Source: Hordeum vulgare subsp. vulgare (Eukaryota > Streptophyta > Magnoliopsida > Poales > Poaceae). From it: a DNA stretch of 64,000 nucleotides. Location of the stretch: assembly GCF_904849725.1 (NCBI RefSeq), contig NC_058520.1, forward strand, positions 540,258,083 through 540,322,082. Reading direction: 5' to 3'. Both the position numbers and the translations under genes were made by a program. The notes beneath the pieces were generated by a model, which searched no databases, had not been told where the DNA came from, and worked only from the letters and a program-made list of their open reading frames with translations. Shown here piece after piece: positions 34,101-43,795 of this stretch (its first letter is position 1; every line of letters starts with the position of its first letter).

Positions 34101-35604
34101 GAGGCGACGCATTTAATGCATTCAAAGCATACAGCCGTGCCTCAGCATTACGGACGAGATGAGCATGGTAGCTTATTACTTCATCTGAAGGGTGTAGGAG
34201 GTGGACGGTCTTGGTGGCACAAACGATCGATGCCGTACGAGCTTTCAACCAGTCCATCCCCAATATGAGATCAATGTTGGATGACTTTAGTAGGATGGGG
34301 TTGGCAAGGAATTCTAATCCTTCAATTTCAACTGGAACATGGGGGCAAACCACAGAGGTTCGGCATTCGCCCCAAGGGGTGGTTACCACTATCGGGATGT
34401 TCATCTCTTCGCTCCTAATATCATGCATGTATGCAAAATTTTCCGACATAAAGGAATGTGATGCTCCTGTATCAAACAATACAGAAGCAGGTACTGAGTT
34501 AACGAGAAGTGTACCCATCACGGTAGCAGGCTGGTCTTGAGCTTGACCCATATCAATATTGTTGGCCTGACCACGAACATAAGCAGGCTTAGCGTTGAAG
34601 TTGCGGTTCTGGTTGTTGCCACTGCCAGTTGCGGGAAGTGTCAGCTGATTCGGATTCTGCCTGCAGTCTCTAGCACGGTGACCTGGACGGCCACACTTGA
34701 AGCACAGCCCGTCCTCAGGATGGGAAGGAGGAACTCGAGGCGGTGGAGCTGGAAGGCTCGGCTGCCTAGGTGGTGGAGGAGGCAGGCGAGGTGCAGCATA
34801 GGACGGCCTCGGAGTAGGAGCAGGTGCATGGTACATGTTGTTGGGAATCCAGATCTTCCGCTTTTGTGCAGATGAGCCCGAAGATGAGCCCATGTCACGG
34901 TTGCGCTTGCTGCTATCTTTGTAATTCTGCAGACCAGTCTCAACCTGAATAGCCTTGTTCACTAGGGTGCCGAAATCAGCATTGTCCTGAACGAGGAGTG
35001 TCAGCTTGATATCAGGGTGGAGGCCTTCACGGAACTTCTCCTGCCTGCGTGCATCAGTCGCAATGTCTTCTTCAGCATAGCGAGATAATTCCAGAAATTC
35101 CTGCTGATAAGCATCCACAGTCTTGTTGCCCTGGACCAAGTTGCGGAACTCACGCTTCTTCCGGTCCATGATTCCCTGGGGAATGTATCGAGCACAGAAA
35201 GCAGCCTTGAACTCTGCCCAAGTGATGATAGTTCCATCGGGCTGAGAGCGCCTGTGGCTGTCCCACCATTGAGCAGCGGAACCCTTCAGAAAGTAGGCGG
35301 CAAAGTTGACATAGCTCGCCAGGGGCACATTGGCAGACTCCAGCTCATAAGAAATGTCACGGAGCCAGTCATCAGCATCAAGAGGCTGAGTTGAGCTGCG
35401 GTAGATCGCAGGGATGAGACGGCAGAAGTCTTGCAGTGTCACGCCCTGTGGTTGGTTCATGTTCGGCCTTTGGAACTTATCCATGAGCCCTTGCATAAAC
35501 TGGCGGTTCAGCTCAAACTGTTGGATCATCCCCGCCATATACTCAGGAGGCGGGGGTGGTGCATCGTTGGCAGGGGCACGCGGGCGGCCAGCTGGTCTAA
35601 CCAT
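31117..35604 (-). pseudogene. Chromovirus gag-pol polyprotein with one internal stop
   Basis: A single frame of 1,496 codons starts at the ATG at 35604 and ends at 31117. Domains in order: Gag core (about residues 60-230), zinc knuckle [14 protein letters not shown] (~301-314), protease with [11 protein letters not shown] (~375-385), reverse transcriptase with the YLDD active site (~695) and [11 protein letters not shown], RNase H (IYCDAS ~841, YTDHQSLK ~904), integrase with HHCC-type zinc region, core Asp in SLDRG and the YNNSYQASLKMAPFEVLYG block, and a C-terminal chromodomain (RKVTKFLKVQW...). One TAA at 32289-32287 (codon 1106) splits the integrase zinc-binding region and is the only disabling change seen. 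The first 1,105 codons and the last ~385 are otherwise open. These enzymes copy the element RNA and insert the DNA; the chromodomain guides insertion to heterochromatin marks. Confidence 0.93.
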
Positions 35605-35886
35605 CCTGTTAAATATTTAGCAGGGGTAGTTTAGCTTAAGGTAATTGCAAAGGCATCGCACGCATTCATGAAGTAATTAAGCATAATGGAAGGGAAATGC
35701 GATATATACTCCATAGTAGTTGAGTTCGACATACAGACCCATACATAAGTTCGATTACAGACTAACGATTACAAATTCAAAATTTGGCGATAGCCCGGAC
35801 GCATTAGACGATACCCTGGACTCACTAGGCGGCGCGTAGGCACGCGGTGGAAGAGTACCACAACGAGATGTAGCGATAAGGCTACA
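35605..35886 (-). other. Spacer between the extra ORF and gag
   Basis: This 282 bp without an ORF separates the stop of the upstream ORF from the gag ATG. No clear splice signals were resolved. It may serve as the gag leader. Confidence 0.5.
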
Positions 35887-36675
35887 TCAACGTCGGAGAG
35901 GACGATCGGATCCTGGTAGCTGGCGGTGATCGAAGGTAGGGACAGGACCCTGTGTCCCGTTGTGACTCTGGTGAGGGTACCGCATCCAGTCGAGGAGCTG
36001 AGGTCCAAGTGCAGGGGTCCTACCCCCAACATCAGTCCACTCGAGAGCTGATGGTAGCTCTGTCCTGCTCGGCTCGCGGATGCGCATAGGTGGAACCCTC
36101 GGACAGTGTGATGGCTGCAGCTCTGTCAACGCGTCGTAAAGACGAGCGCGCGTAGCATACAATTCCACAGTCAGAGCTCGGAAAGCACGATCCATTGCCT
36201 CAGTGTACTGCACCAGAACCCGCGCGTCGTAGCGACGCGTCACGTAGGGGGCGCAGACAGCGACATAGGAACGGTCCCTGCGCTCCCGAACGTCAGAAGC
36301 ATAGGCAGTGAGATCAGATCCAGTCTCATCCCCAGCAGGAGCATGCGGGATGTATCTGAAAGGGCTCTCCTCCAGGTGAGGGTACGCTCCACGGAGACGG
36401 GTGATGGCGATGTAGGCCGCATCATGGACGGCCATCTCGACCGACACTCCAATACCACAGAACACGTGGCGCTCGAGGGTCTCGCCGCCCCTCCGGTCGA
36501 AGATGCGAACCTCAGCCTGGTACTGGTACTGGTTGTACTCGTGGAAATCCTCGAACACAGTGTACTTCGGGTACCAGCGATATCCCAGCCTCGTCAGGAG
36601 ATCGACCAAAATGGCCGGGAACCCAGTCGTCTCGGTGGCCTGTGTCAGGCGCACGTGCTGTCTTGCGGGGTGCAT
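35887..36675 (-). CDS. Extra ORF upstream of chromovirus gag, dsRNA-binding-like pattern
   Basis: The ATG at 36675 follows a good splice-acceptor word (CTTATTTTCAG), so the message may have a leader intron. The 262-residue product has a segment reading VFEDFHEYNQYQYQAEVRIF, then a loop, FCGIGVSVEMAVHDAAYIA and ITRLRG. The spacing of an aromatic/strand region, a Gly-x-Gly-x-Ser turn and an Ala-rich helix recalls the double-stranded-RNA-binding domain. That is an inference from pattern only, and the basic residues usual in the final helix are missing. The C-terminal half has Arg-rich segments (RERRDRSYVAVCAPYVTRRY) and a Pro/Arg tail. The frame is fully open and the 5' end is duplicated at 28281-28666. 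It is not Gag, protease or Pol. Function unknown. Confidence 0.6.
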   Translation of the reverse strand: MHPARQHVRLTQATETTGFPAILVDLLTRLGYRWYPKYTVFEDFHEYNQYQYQAEVRIFDRRGGETLERHVFCGIGVSVEMAVHDAAYIAITRLRGAYPHLEESPFRYIPHAPAGDETGSDLTAYASDVRERRDRSYVAVCAPYVTRRYDARVLVQYTEAMDRAFRALTVELYATRARLYDALTELQPSHCPRVPPMRIREPSRTELPSALEWTDVGGRTPALGPQLLDWMRYPHQSHNGTQGPVPTFDHRQLPGSDRPLRR

Positions 36676-36980
36676 CTGAAAATAAGATTGACGGATGTCA
36701 AATGACAGTGTGTGTAATATATATTCAGGAGAAAGAGTAGATAGTCCAGCACTCCGGATCGATGAGATTCGAGAACCTAATGTTAGAGTTAGTAAAATCT
36801 TTGACCTGAAAGAGAAGAGAAAGTAGAGCCCAGAGTATAGGAAAGGAGTAAAAGATACTAATACCACCCAATTGAGATGTGGGCCCGTAAGCCAGAACAT
36901 CAGTGTTAGTAAAGTTTTTTCAAACACTAGACTCAACTTCGGCCAAGGAGTTGAAAAGGGGGCTACCTACAGGCAGTTGG

Positions 36981-36993
36981 CTCTGATACCAAC
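36981..36993 (-). other. Primer binding site, tRNA-iMet type
   Basis: TGGTATCAGAGCC on the minus strand lies one base inside the 5' LTR end and complements the 3' end of initiator tRNA-Met. It sets the chromovirus apart from the tRNA-Asp-primed elements A, B and E. Confidence 0.88.
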
Positions 36994-36994
36994 T

Positions 36995-39407
36995 TGTGAC
37001 GCCCTCGATTTAATCGTACGCTAACCAAACACGCAAATGCGTACGATCAAACCCAAGGACTCACGGCAAGATATCACAACACAACTCAAGACACAAATAA
37101 AATAACATCAGCTTCATATTACAAGCCAGGGGCCTCGAGGGCTAGAATACGAAAGCTCGATAAACACACGAGTCAGCGGAAGCAACAATATCTGAGTACA
37201 GACATAAAACATGGGGTGCCTTAGAGAAGGCTAGCACAAAAGATACAACGATCGAACGAGGCGAGGCCTCCTGCCTGGGAACCTCCTAACTACTCCTGAT
37301 CATCAGCGGCCTCCACGTAGTAGTAGGCACCGTCGGGGTAGCAGTCGTCGGCGGCGGGGACCTCCATCTCCTGGGCTCCATCATCTGGTCGCAGCAAACG
37401 GATCGAGGGGACAAGAGGGGGAGCAAAGCAGCGGTGAGTACTCATCCAAAGTACTCGCAAGTCTTACATCAGAACTATTCTAATTATGCATCAGTATCAA
37501 AGAAGGGGGTTATATGTGGACTGACTGCAGCAATGCGAGAATAGAGAGAGAAGGTCCAGTCCTATCGAAGACTAGCATCTTCAGGGTCTTGCAGCAATAG
37601 ACGAGAGTAGAACAGGGGTAAAACATTAATAGTCATATTGTTGCAGCAATATTAAAGTGAGGTCACGCCTAAAGATCCTCCCTCGACTCCCTGCGAGGAA
37701 GCAATCCCGAGGCAAACTAATTCCAGTTAAGTAACAATTGTAGTTGTATAAGATTGGGGCACAACTCCAAGTCATCCTGTAACCGTGGACACGGCTATCC
37801 GAATAGTTAATTTTCATCCCTGCAGGGGTGCACCACATGTCCCGTCACGCTCGATAACACTCTGGCCGGACATACTTTTCTGGGTCCTGCCCGGCCTCAG
37901 AATATCGACACGTCGCAGCCCCACCTAAGACTAATCAAAGAGGCCAACCCGCCGGTCTAACTCCTAAGCACAAAGGGTTCGTGGGCCCAGTTCCCCTTCG
38001 CGCTCCTGCACGTGGCGTGGGCGGCTGACGTCAGTCCTAGCATCCCTTAATCACAAGCGCGATGCATCTCGGGACCACTCGGGCGCGCGCCGCTACATTG
38101 CTGGCATCTGAAAAGCTTCGGCTGATACCGCGACGCCGAGTACCCATAATTCTTCCCGCATAGCCAGTTAGTGCGAAAAGGTCTCCGACCAACCCAGATC
38201 AAATACCCAAATCCATTAACATTTTAATTAGGCCAGCAACACAGTCTCACGGGAATCCACCCGTCTTACAACTAATCACCAAAGATCCCAGTAACATGGT
38301 CGAGTAACTGTGTGGTTGTAACATCGGGGGAATCCGAGGTATCACCCTCGTTGGATTCCGAACGATGTACCCGTCAAGGTGGGCTTAGAGGAATCACCCT
38401 CAGGGGTCCCACACTTGCGGGGTTGCACGACAGAGGCGTCACCGGGAATGGTGAAAGAGGAATCACCCTCGATAACCATGACCGACTAGCTATACTACAG
38501 AGATATCATCAGGAGTACTTAGCGAGGTGTCACCCTCGGTACCCGATAGTATCTCTGTAGCGTCGTACAACGAAGGGGGGTGTATGTGCTGTGTCGGGTC
38601 TGGCTCGTCGATCAGGGATCGAGATGTAAACAAGCGAGGCAACTGAACTACGGGGTCAGAGGGGATGACTGCTCCACCTATACTAAGCATATTAAAGGTA
38701 CATGACTGAAAGTAGCAGTTCATCAAAAACAGGCTATGCATCAGATATAGGAGCTAACTACAACAGTAGCGAAATACTAATGCAAGCAGTAGAAAGAAAG
38801 ACATAGGCGATATAGGAATGATCAAGGGGGGTTTGCTTGCCTTGCTGCTCTGCGGCAAAGGACTGATCGGCAGGGTCGTAGATGTACCCGGAAGCAGCGT
38901 CAGTCTCGGGGTCTACCGGTAAGAAGAGGGGGAAGAAACAATAAATAATAGCACGGATGCAACACAAAGCATGACATGGCAAGATGCAAGCTAGACATGA
39001 GGTAACGCAGCAACATCCATCATAGACGGGTCGGAAGAATATCTGACGATATTTTTCGGGTCTCGGGCTACTACCGGTTATACTGGAAACGATGGAAATG
39101 TTCCATGTTTGCTATGCTAAGGACGCGTGACAGACGAACGGACCGTGTATCCGGGTTCGTCTCGTTCTGCTGATCAACTTTCATGTTGAAAATATTTCGA
39201 TCTGACTTACGGATTATTTAATATTAATTTTTAAAGTTGTATTCAATAATTAGGAATTAAAAAACAGATTTGAATAATTTAATAAAAGCTATTATGACAT
39301 CAGCACGATGTCATGCTGACATCAACATTTGACTGGTCAACTGACCTGCGGGTGATCACTGTAGCTTAATTACAATATTTACTGTAACAAAAGTCGAGGA
39401 TGTCACA
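36995..39407 (-). repeat. 5' LTR of the chromovirus
   Basis: A 2,413-bp LTR with TG...CA ends, followed by the duplicated CTTGA at 39408-39412. Almost all differences from the middle LTR are single substitutions, which marks a recent insertion. Confidence 0.92.
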
Positions 39408-39524
39408 CTTGAACAAAGTTTGAATTGCATCAATGATCTTTATTTCCATGTTTGTTTGAAGGTTTATTGTGTGATTCTAGTGAAAATTGTGATATGCCAA
39501 ATGACAATTTTAAGGGTTGGGGTT

Positions 39525-39612
39525 GAGGCAAAGACTAGAACCCTCAAACCCAACCCTTATAACAGAATATTTCTTTATAAGGGTTGGGTTTGAGAGTTCT
39601 AGTCTTTGCCTC
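39525..39612. repeat. Near-perfect 38-bp hairpin near the right end of the Harbinger-type element
   Basis: Arms 39525-39562 and 39575-39612 pair at 37 of 38 positions around a 12-nt loop (CAGAATATTTCT). The arms contain CTCAAACCCAACCC, a word related to the repeated 'ccctcaaacc' of the left subterminal region. If transcribed, this would fold like a small-RNA precursor. Confidence 0.8.
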
Positions 39613-39700
39613 TGTTTTTCAACCCTTAAAAGTGTCAAAAATGATCAATTCTCAATCCTTAAAACTGATTTTGGATTTAAGGGTTCTACTAGAGATGCTC

Positions 39701-39703
39701 TTA
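39701..39703 (+). repeat. TTA target duplication, right
   Basis: Matches TTA at 27128-27130 and closes the Harbinger-type element. Confidence 0.8.
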
Positions 39704-40872
39704 GCGGCCAGATCGAGAAGCGAGTGCCCAGGTTGGGAGGCGATCATCAGGGGAAGAACAGAAAAAGGCACGAGATGCCCCGCCGCCATACGTCGGAGGC
39801 CCGACGTCCTCTGGCGGCGGCGTGGTGAACGGGGCCTAGGGACCCGGGAGGCTAAGGGTTTTAGTTGGTCTGATATTCCTCTCGGTTGATACCCAACAGC
39901 CCTAAAAGAGAGTTACTAATAAACGTTATAACAATCTTTAATATAATGAATAAATAAAGTCATGAGACTTGTTTGAGAAAAAATAAATCAGTTTGGCTAA
40001 AGTACATCTAGTTATAAATATTGCACATTTAGATCATATGTCAGTGATCTTACACAAAGATTCATGAGGTTTTTTCGTTACCTTTATTTTTATGCTTAAT
40101 TAATTTACTTAAATTTATAATAACTAGGACACATCTAGATATACGTGGAGTTGACCTGCCGCTATCCGAGTCTGTCCGCAACTTATCTAGGCACGTTCCA
40201 AATTAGAGAGACCCGCGCGGATGCATGGAACTTACTGTGTATAGATCATGGGCATTTTGTACACGTGACGAGACGCAGACAAGACTGACGCGATGGTAAA
40301 GCCGTTCCGATCCATACAAATCTTCTCTATCTTCTCCCCCGGAACATTCAGTGGCTCGATTGTCAATGGATGAGGAGAGTTTCTACCATCGATGGCTTCT
40401 CTTTTGTGCACGTTGGTTTCATGCAACGCATGCAACAAGATGCTGTCGCAGTCTTGCCGACCAAACTAATTTTGGCGGAAACCAGGTCTTTGTTCGGTGA
40501 ACTCAACCCGAACTCAACCCCGAAGACGTGCGACTTTGGTGTAGCATTGAAGCAAAATCCGATAGAAATTTAGATAAATGTGGCGAATATCTTGCCCTCT
40601 ATATCGACTCATGCACTTGTACATTTATTTTCTAATCAAAGAATCTTACAAAAAAGGAGAGAGGCTCATCAATATAAAATTACCATTACCGATCCTTTAT
40701 AAATAAAAAGAATTATATATCTACATCTAGTTCTCTAAAACTTGTCGTATATGTAGAAGTGAAACTTTCGGATATTTTACTGGATGTCTCCGAAGGGGGT
40801 TAGTGGTCTTTGTGTGTTGGAAATGTTGCCGCACTCATCGTGTGTTTATGTGGTTGCATGCTCTGTGAGTAG
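39704..40872. other. No gene recognised
   Basis: 39704-39860 is GC-rich and continues the sequence interrupted at 27127. 39900-40140 is AT-rich and may contain MITE debris ('ggctaaagtacatctag'). 40140-40600 holds two overlapping ORFs of under 70 codons with no domain. No host gene is supported. Confidence 0.4.
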
Positions 40873-41074
40873 TCTATATGTGGTTGGCTTGTATCAATTT
40901 GTATCACGTCACGAGGTTTGAATGCACCGACGAAAGTTGCACTAATCCTTGAGGTGAGAATGGGCTATGCACGGTACTAGATAGGCTAGCAAGTAAGTAT
41001 GAGGAGTTGAGATTGCGTATGTTCATGATGTCACATTAGTCATAAAAAACTCATATACTTATTGCAAAGTTTTA

Positions 41075-41625
41075 CTCTCTCCGTCACGGTTTAGAAGGCA
41101 CAGTTAAACTTGCGTGCCTTTTCAAAATAAACAAGGTTTAAGGCGCGAAAGCAATAACTCCTATTAATTAGTACTAGTACTACTCATGCATGCACCCTCC
41201 CAATTTGCTGCTCACACATTAGTACTAGTATTTTCTCAGTTGATTAGAGCAAGTACAATAAGGAACAGTCAGCAGGCTGTAAGGATTAAAATACTATATT
41301 TTTGCTGAGTTCGATGAGAGAGAAGAGGAGAGAGAAGAGAAGCGGGCTCTTCGTGAAGAGCCAGCTCTAGCACGTGCTCCTAGGTGCTTTGTGAGGATGA
41401 AAGGTGGGCCATATATAACAAAAGTAGTACTCTTTTATAGCTAACTATTGTACAAGCTAGCTATAAGACGGACTATAAGACTGCTTATAGCCAGCGGTTG
41501 GCTATACTATTAACCATGCTCTTAGGCGCATTAGCATTTACACCTGCTACATCTCACAACCAATCGATGACTACTTTGGTCCCAGAGATTTTCCAACTGT
41601 GCCTTCTAAACCGTGACGGAGGGAG
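41075..41625. mobile_element. Stowaway MITE split by a Tourist MITE
   Basis: Termini CTCTCTCCGTCACGGTTTAG and the complement of CTAAACCGTGACGGAGGGAG are long, nearly perfect inverted repeats continuing through GAAGGCACAGTT. TA flanks at 41073-41074 and 41626-41627. Without the nested element it would be about 273 bp. Confidence 0.9.
41247..41521. mobile_element. Tourist MITE nested in the Stowaway MITE
   Basis: Starts GAGCAAGTACAATA and ends TTAACCATGCTC, with TTA on both sides (41244-41246 and 41522-41524). It contains the 'gctctagcacgtgctcctag' block also seen in the decayed copy near 20100. Confidence 0.85.
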
Positions 41626-42002
41626 TATTACTCTTCTCACAAATCAAAGTACTACTCGCATGCCCCGAAGGAGAGGGTTGGTAAGAATTAACCATCACAC
41701 GACTTTGTCTCGAAACAACAATAGGTTTTCAACGAGGAATATAAATGCTCCCACATCATCACCATGCACTTTTAATTTTTCAGATGTTCAAGAAGTTTTA
41801 ACATCTCTTAATATCAACATCTCTCTGAATTAATAGTTATGCACTCACACTTTTTCATATCACCACATCAATATCATTACCCACAATTTCTCTATATGTG
41901 CTACATGATGGTTTTAATTATCTCTTATTGAATACTCATTATTTTTGATCTAGTCTTATGACCCATGCAAATTACCATCACTATTTGTCCAGCTCTCAAA
42001 CA

Positions 42003-42115
42003 AATATAAGTGAAGAACAAGAGCATATTATTTCTATAAAATCTACACACCGCCGTGCTCAAGAAGATATAAGTGAAGTACTAGAGCAACTCTAAGCTCA
42101 AAAGATATAAGTGAA
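42003..42115 (-). repeat. Spaced repeats of element E
   Basis: Three copies of ATATAAGTGAA(G/C) at about 42003, 42064 and 42101 are the complement of the CTTCACTTATAT repeats of element B. Confidence 0.65.
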
Positions 42116-42321
42116 CCACATAGAGTATTGTAACAAATCATGATGATGGTTTCTGTCTCTCAAATAAGTGTGTCCAGCAAACAATGATTGTGTCAAACTA
42201 AAATTAAAATTAAACAAAATCAAAATACGCTCCAAGGAAAACTCATATCATGTGATCAATAAAAATATAGCTCCAAGTAATATACCGATGGATTGAGAGG
42301 AAAGATGGGATGCCTTCCGGG

Positions 42322-42395
42322 GGCATCCCCAAGCTTAGATGCTTGAGTCTTCCTAAAATATTACCCTGAGGTTCCATGAGAATCCCCAAGCTTAG
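42322..42395 (-). repeat. Two polypurine-tract-like copies in element E
   Basis: On the minus strand TAAGCTTGGGGATGCC (42337-42322) and CTAAGCTTGGGGATT (42395-42381) repeat the PPT core. Their relative positions match the two copies in element B. Confidence 0.72.
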
Positions 42396-42989
42396 GCTCT
42401 TGCCACTTATCATTACAATGTCCATCGATATAATACCCAAAACTTGAAAACTTGAATCACACAAAACTCAACAAAACTTCGTGAGAGCCATTAGTATGGA
42501 CAACATAATAAACACTTCTAGATACTATTATAAATTGATTCTTCTTTTATTTTAGCATAAGGTATTGTATTCTAACTTTTCATGGCCTATAAACCCCGAT
42601 ATAGTCCATAGCATAATCAAAAGAAGCAAACTATGCATGCAAAAAACATAATGTGTTTAAAACAGAACAATATATAGTAATGTACTTAATTGCCATACTT
42701 CTATAACTCCAAAAAATCTAAAAAATTAGGACAACCTAGGGAATTTTTATATCAGTACTATGTAAAACATCCAGCTTAAAAATATGTTCCAGTAAAATCA
42801 GAGAAATTCTGCACTAGGTGTCAAAGTTTTTGTTTTTGCACCGTATGAATTCTATCCATCATGCAAATCATCCCAAAGGCTTTACTTGATACAAGCACTA
42901 ATTAAAACATAAAAACACAACCATTACAGAAGAATAGTCATGATCATGCACTAACATAAAATAAAGGGAAAACAATTTAAAGATAACTA

Positions 42990-43010
42990 TTGGGTTGCCT
43001 CCCAACAAGC
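42990..43010 (-). repeat. Conserved hairpin after the last ORF of element E
   Basis: GCGCTTGTTGGGAGGCAACC on the minus strand matches the hairpin of element B at 9315-9337. It starts about 40 bp after the stop at 43051. Confidence 0.72.
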
Positions 43011-43050
43011 GCTATTGTATTACGCCCCTAGCTAGGCATAATGCATAATT

Positions 43051-43588
43051 TCACATGTTGTCATACTTGTTTGTAAGGGATGTAGTGTCATACGTAACTC
43101 CGTTTCCTATAGCACAAAGACCTTCAAGATTTTGTTCTATGATATCAAGCCTTCTATTACATAGCATGACATTCCCGTGAATCTTGGAGGTCGAGTTGAA
43201 CATTCCCCTAAAATTGGACTCCATCCTAGTTCTAGCCTCTTTAATTAAATCAGTTTCACGGTGGCACACTAGTATAGCCAGTTCAATGGATTCTATTTTG
43301 GATCGCCCAAATACACTTTAGAACTTATCAAAGGTGTCAAAAGAATTATTTCCAAGGATTTTTTTTAATCATGGAGTCCAAGACACGTCTATGGGAAATA
43401 GACAAGCCAACATAAAAACTTGTGAGAAGCAAATTGATATGACTCTTAGGATTGGCTCTAGCTTGTATAGTTAGTAGTCTATCCCAAGCTTCCTTGAGTG
43501 ACTCATCACCTACTTGCTTAAAGTCCAAGATTGGGGGACCCTCTCCAAAGTAAGGAGGGAGAGGCATATCCGTAGCGGAGCTAGCCAT
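43051..43588 (-). pseudogene. Element E gag-like remnant
   Basis: The frame 43588-43346 begins MASSATDMPLPPYFGEGPP and contains a shortened Gag block (SLKEAWDRLLTIQARANPKS, then FYVGLSISHRRVLDSM). After a stop and about 75 bp, the frame 43269-43051 continues with a predicted helical tail. Compared with B, most of Gag and all of the protease are missing. What remains is a much reduced ORF between the primer site and the conserved hairpin. Confidence 0.65.
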
Positions 43589-43765
43589 GACGTAAATTGC
43601 TCGAACTAGAAAGAGAAAAGGTAATCTAGTGACAAGCTAAGAAAGCAAAGATAAATATTTTTGTATTTTTATTTTTGTATAAGGCAAACTAAATATACTA
43701 GAAAATAAAAAGAGGAACAAGTGAATGAAATTTTGTGTGGAGTTACTTGATAGTTGGGGATGATA

Positions 43766-43785
43766 GTCCCCGACAACGGCGCCAT
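43766..43785 (-). other. Primer binding site of element E, tRNA-Asp type
   Basis: TGGCGCCGTTGTCGGGGAC on the minus strand, one substitution from the tRNA-Asp complement used by element B. The 5' LTR begins about 11 bp away at 43796. Confidence 0.82.
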
Positions 43786-43795
43786 AAATCCTTCC

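Larger units (their letters stand above)
28111..39407 (-). mobile_element. Chromovirus (Ty3/gypsy, probably Tekay lineage) with three LTR segments
   Basis: This 11.3-kb minus-strand element is flanked by CTTGA. It contains, on the minus strand, 5' LTR (39407-36995), tRNA-iMet primer site, an extra ORF, a gag-pol frame, PPT, a second LTR (31080-28667), then a second copy of the first ~390 bp of internal DNA (28666-28281), and finally a ~170-bp LTR end (28280-28111). The integrase has a C-terminal chromodomain. By eye the two full LTRs differ at about 34 of 2413 positions (about 1.4%), mostly transitions. At the commonly used grass rate of 1.3e-8 this suggests roughly half a million years. Confidence 0.9.
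27131..39700. mobile_element. Pack-type Harbinger-like transposon with captured gene fragment
   Basis: The left end (27131-27158, GAGCAAGTCTAGTAGAGCCC...) and the complemented right end (39700-39673, GAGCATCTCTAGTAGAACCC...) agree at 24 of 28 positions. TTA is duplicated on both sides, the signature of PIF/Harbinger elements. Without the nested chromovirus the element would be about 1.27 kb. It encodes no transposase but contains the first-exon region of a chloroplast RNA-binding protein gene with adjoining intron-like DNA. It is therefore best read as a non-autonomous element that captured host sequence. Confidence 0.78.

Noticed and set aside
33688..34116. Plus-strand ORF of 142 codons
   Set aside because: Antisense shadow of the chromovirus reverse transcriptase.
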